Assembly (NCBI GenBank): GCA_001942045.1
Contig: MSTD01000001.1
Span: forward strand, 45,655-109,654
From: Mycolicibacterium porcinum
Lineage (GTDB): Bacteria > Actinomycetota > Actinomycetes > Mycobacteriales > Mycobacteriaceae
Direction of reading: 5' to 3'
DNA length: 64,000 bases
Shown here: in pieces, positions 63,051 through 64,000 of the stretch
Layout of the letters: each line of letters starts with the position of its first letter
Numbering within the stretch: the first letter of the stretch is position 1
Translations under genes and position numbers: made by a program
The notes under the pieces: generated by a model
The model's database searches: none
Seen by the model: only the letters and a program-made list of their open reading frames with translations
Told to the model about the DNA's origin: nothing

Positions 63051-63473
63051 CTATTCCGCCACGTCGAAGGCGGCATGGACTTTCGTCGGTCTGACCCGCA
63101 CCACGAGTTCGCCCGGCACCCCGTTGCGACGGCCGAATTCCTCGGCTCGGTCGGCGCCCATGTATCGGCCGCCGATGCGGGTGGCGGTGCCGAGCAGCTC
63201 GTCGGGGTCCTCACCGGTCGACGCGACGCCCTGAACTTGGACGAACGAAAACGGCGGGGTGTCGTCGTGGATACACAGCACCACCCGCGAATCCCGGGCC
63301 AGTGCCCGGCCCTTGGCGGTGTCTTTACCGGTGTTGAAGACGAGTTCGCCGTCGTCGACGATGAACCACACCGGTGCCGACAACGGCCGGCCGTCCGCGG
63401 CTACCCAGCTCAGCACGGCAGTGCGGGTGCCTTCGGACAGGAATGCGATTACTTCCTCGGAAAGTTCGCCCAT
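63051..63473 (-). CDS. PPOX-class F420-dependent protein 2
   Basis: 140 residues, same fold: VIAFLSEGTRTAVLSWVAADGRPLSAPVWFIVDDGELVFNTGKDTAKGRALARDSRVVLCIHDDTPPFSFVQVQG. The lysine/arginine cluster KDTAKGRAL is typical for F420-binding members. The sequence is clearly different from protein 1. Likely an operon with protein 1; role unknown. Confidence 0.82.
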   Translation of the reverse strand: MGELSEEVIAFLSEGTRTAVLSWVAADGRPLSAPVWFIVDDGELVFNTGKDTAKGRALARDSRVVLCIHDDTPPFSFVQVQGVASTGEDPDELLGTATRIGGRYMGADRAEEFGRRNGVPGELVVRVRPTKVHAAFDVAE

Positions 63474-63505
63474 GTGGCCACGCTACGCCCGATTCCATCG
63501 ACTGA

Positions 63506-64000
63506 TCACGAAAGCGGAACCGGCCAGTTCGGCAGTGGCATGGTGTCGTAGAGCCGCACGCCTTTGTCGTTGAGCCGGGCGAGTCTCTGGCTCACGCCTG
63601 ATGGCAGCCGCGAGATCAGCCGGCCCGCACCCACCAGCGCTCGGATACCCCAATCGCTGGTGGGTACAACAGTTTTCGCGTTAACCCGGGCGAGCTTGCG
63701 GCTGTTGACCACCGGCTCCAGCATCGTGCGTTCGTAGGCCGCGAACGCCGCCGGGTAGTCGTCGCCGGCCCGCACCATCTCGGCGGCCAGCACATAGGCG
63801 CCGTACACCGCGAGGCTGGTGCTGCCGCCGACGGCAGGCCCGGGGCAGTAGCCGGCATCCCCGACGAGGGTCACCCGGCCGCGCGACCAGGTCGTCATCT
63901 CCAGCTGGGTGATGGCGTCGAAGTAGAACGTCGGCGTTCGCGGTACTTCGTCGAGCCAGCGGTCCACCTCGCCACTCATGTGCTCGAATGCGGCACGCAG
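63506..64000 (-). CDS. FAD-dependent monooxygenase, C-terminal part (5' end outside window)
   Basis: The last 164 residues of a class A flavoprotein hydroxylase: MTTWSRGRVTLVGDAGYCPGPAVGGSTSLAVYGAYVLAAEMVRAG is the GD-x-A-x-x-P-type FAD-ribityl motif (here GDAGYCPGPAVGGSTSLA). A C-terminal helix (LISRLPSGVSQRLARLNDKGVRL) follows. PHBH-like or tetracycline/aromatic hydroxylating enzymes share it. The frame is open to the window edge. Confidence 0.8.
   Translation of the reverse strand: MRAAFEHMSGEVDRWLDEVPRTPTFYFDAITQLEMTTWSRGRVTLVGDAGYCPGPAVGGSTSLAVYGAYVLAAEMVRAGDDYPAAFAAYERTMLEPVVNSRKLARVNAKTVVPTSDWGIRALVGAGRLISRLPSGVSQRLARLNDKGVRLYDTMPLPNWPVPLS

Overview
The window is a high-GC actinobacterial chromosome segment and almost certainly comes from a mycobacterium of the Mycolicibacterium type. 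Evidence: a mycothiol synthase (mshD), an LmeA-type lipomannan factor, DesA1, an L,D-transpeptidase, DUF732 and GjpA-like secreted proteins, a WhiB protein, leaderless GTG starts, and a gene order (purF-purM-DUF3073-ygfZ-pabC ... sseC-cysA-thioredoxin-lmeA-glnR-mshD-pst-phoU-LCP-dus-desA1-TetR-MpaB) that follows the M. tuberculosis Rv0808-Rv0826 block; dapC-fadA-fadB near the end corresponds to Rv0858c-Rv0860. No insertion sequence, prophage, integrase or CRISPR array was seen.

Layout. 1-5910: end of an exchanger gene, purine synthesis (purF, purM), DUF3073, ygfZ and pabC. 5920-6150: a probable free-standing structured small RNA carrying a 12-codon ORF behind a near-complete complement of the 16S rRNA 3' end. 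6166-7614: two paralogous small lipoproteins, a nitrobindin-like protein and a leaderless 32-residue membrane peptide, in one reading direction. 7747-10861: sulfur/redox genes. DUF4395-cysA-sseC lie behind a leaderless polycysteine leader peptide whose Cys codons can pair with the downstream ribosome binding site; thioredoxin and lmeA are upstream. 11025-19038: glnR-mshD, the pstSCAB phosphate operon with a PHO-box-like repeat, an oxidoreductase/MarR pair with operators, and phoU. 19125-27245: LCP ligase, dus-desA1, two tandem PASTA-like secreted proteins (the second behind a structured leader), a TetR/MpaB-oxygenase pair and DUF732. 27344-30714: MFS pump and CGNR-type regulator, four tRNAs (Lys, Glu, Asp, Phe), a terminator, a decayed DUF2200 gene and a YcxB-like membrane protein.

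30742-35976 is the most unusual stretch. It has a predicted ADP-ribosyltransferase-fold/SseB protein divergent from a DUF4132 protein, then a four-gene operon with ATGA overlaps at every junction: a TIGR04222-like membrane protein ending in a Cys-Gly-Gly repeat tail, a DUF692/MNIO iron enzyme, a small SCO6045-like partner and an L,D-transpeptidase. This looks like a peptide-modification system in which the MNIO enzyme acts on the Cys-rich tail of the membrane protein.

36159-39327: NAD salvage (PRPP-synthetase-like, nadV, NrtR) with an NrtR-type palindrome. 39380-48627: DUF218 protein, two TetR genes, a RetSat-like flavoenzyme between perfect TGTCA/TGACA palindromes, UBP zinc finger, two SRPBCC proteins, an orphan Hcp-like protein, alpha-methylacyl-CoA racemase and two universal stress proteins. 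48686-58634: GjpA-like protein, F420-type luciferase-like enzyme, PknH-sensor-like membrane protein with lipoprotein, GntR/NCS1 permease, WhiB with an overlapping upstream ORF, dapC and an ene-reductase. 58659-59153: a 94-bp tandem repeat. 59154-64000: fadA-fadB, a strong terminator, two PPOX/F420 proteins and the end of an FAD monooxygenase.

All identifications come from reading motifs, lengths and gene order by eye; no database search was run.
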